Notes under the pieces: model-generated
The model's database searches: none
Seen by the model: only the letters and a program-made list of their open reading frames with translations
Told to the model about the DNA's origin: nothing
Made by a program: the position numbers and the translations under genes
Shown here: positions 6,515 to 6,560 of the stretch, piece after piece
Position numbering within the stretch: position 1 is the stretch's first letter
Layout of the letters: each line of letters opens with the position of its first letter
Assembly (NCBI GenBank): GCA_004558105.1
Contig: SFEB01000058.1
Location: forward strand, 1 to 6,560
DNA: 6,560 nucleotides
Direction: 5' to 3'
Origin: Clostridiales bacterium
GTDB taxonomy: Bacteria > Bacillota > Clostridia > Christensenellales > CAG-314

Positions 6515-6516
6515 AG

Positions 6517-6560
6517 TGGTGGGCAATAAGGGACTCGAACCCCTGACTTTCTCCACGTCA
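6517..6560 (-). tRNA. tRNA-Val (anticodon GAC), 3' part only
   Basis: Read on the minus strand, 6560-6517 gives tRNA positions 33-76. It has U33, anticodon GAC at 34-36 (bases 6559-6557), G37, U38, anticodon-stem 3' strand GGAGA (6554-6550), variable loop AAGTC, T stem AGGGG/CCCTT (one G-T pair) closing the loop TTCGAGT, acceptor strand ATTGCCC, discriminator A and an encoded CCA (6519-6517). The D arm, anticodon-stem 5' strand and acceptor 5' strand (expected GGGCAAT) lie beyond the window. The Val call depends on a standard five-base variable loop, supported by U33 and by the T38 also found in other GAC tRNAs. Confidence 0.85.

Overview
The window looks like chromosomal DNA from an uncultured, probably gut-dwelling, Gram-positive Clostridia-type bacterium. 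The evidence is strong AGGAGG-type ribosome binding sites, compact gene spacing, base composition close to 50% GC by eye, and mosaic surface proteins built from InlB-like, bacterial Ig-like and HWHxCxxC modules. Such proteins are common in uncultured gut Firmicutes. A Christensenellales-like origin is a guess from the style of the C-terminal anchor; nothing here proves a taxon.

Layout: (1) bases 1-1974 hold the 3' part of a large repetitive extracellular protein whose start lies upstream of the window. (2) After 23 bp, bases 1998-5510 encode a complete 1170-residue surface protein. It has a signal peptide, a beta-solenoid-like N-terminal region, several Ig/ASH-like beta-sandwich regions, InlB-like repeats, three Cys/His modules, and a C-terminal membrane helix with a lysine-rich tail. 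(3) After 13 bp, bases 5524-6408 encode a 294-residue protein with one N-terminal membrane helix and an unrecognised outer domain. (4) Bases 6409-6516 contain a three-copy 17-bp tandem repeat that starts inside the last codons of gene 3, followed by two back-to-back hairpin terminators. (5) The 3' half of a tRNA gene lies on the minus strand, cut by the window end exactly at tRNA position 33; the anticodon reads GAC (Val).

The three plus-strand genes are tightly spaced and almost certainly co-transcribed, with their promoter upstream of the window. The picture is a cell-surface operon: one very long repeat protein with no visible C-terminal anchor, one protein anchored by a C-terminal helix, and one anchored by an N-terminal helix. 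A joint role in adhesion or glycan/surface binding is an inference from domain types. No catalytic domain was recognised. I see no CRISPR array, insertion sequence, recombinase, toxin-antitoxin or defence gene in the window.
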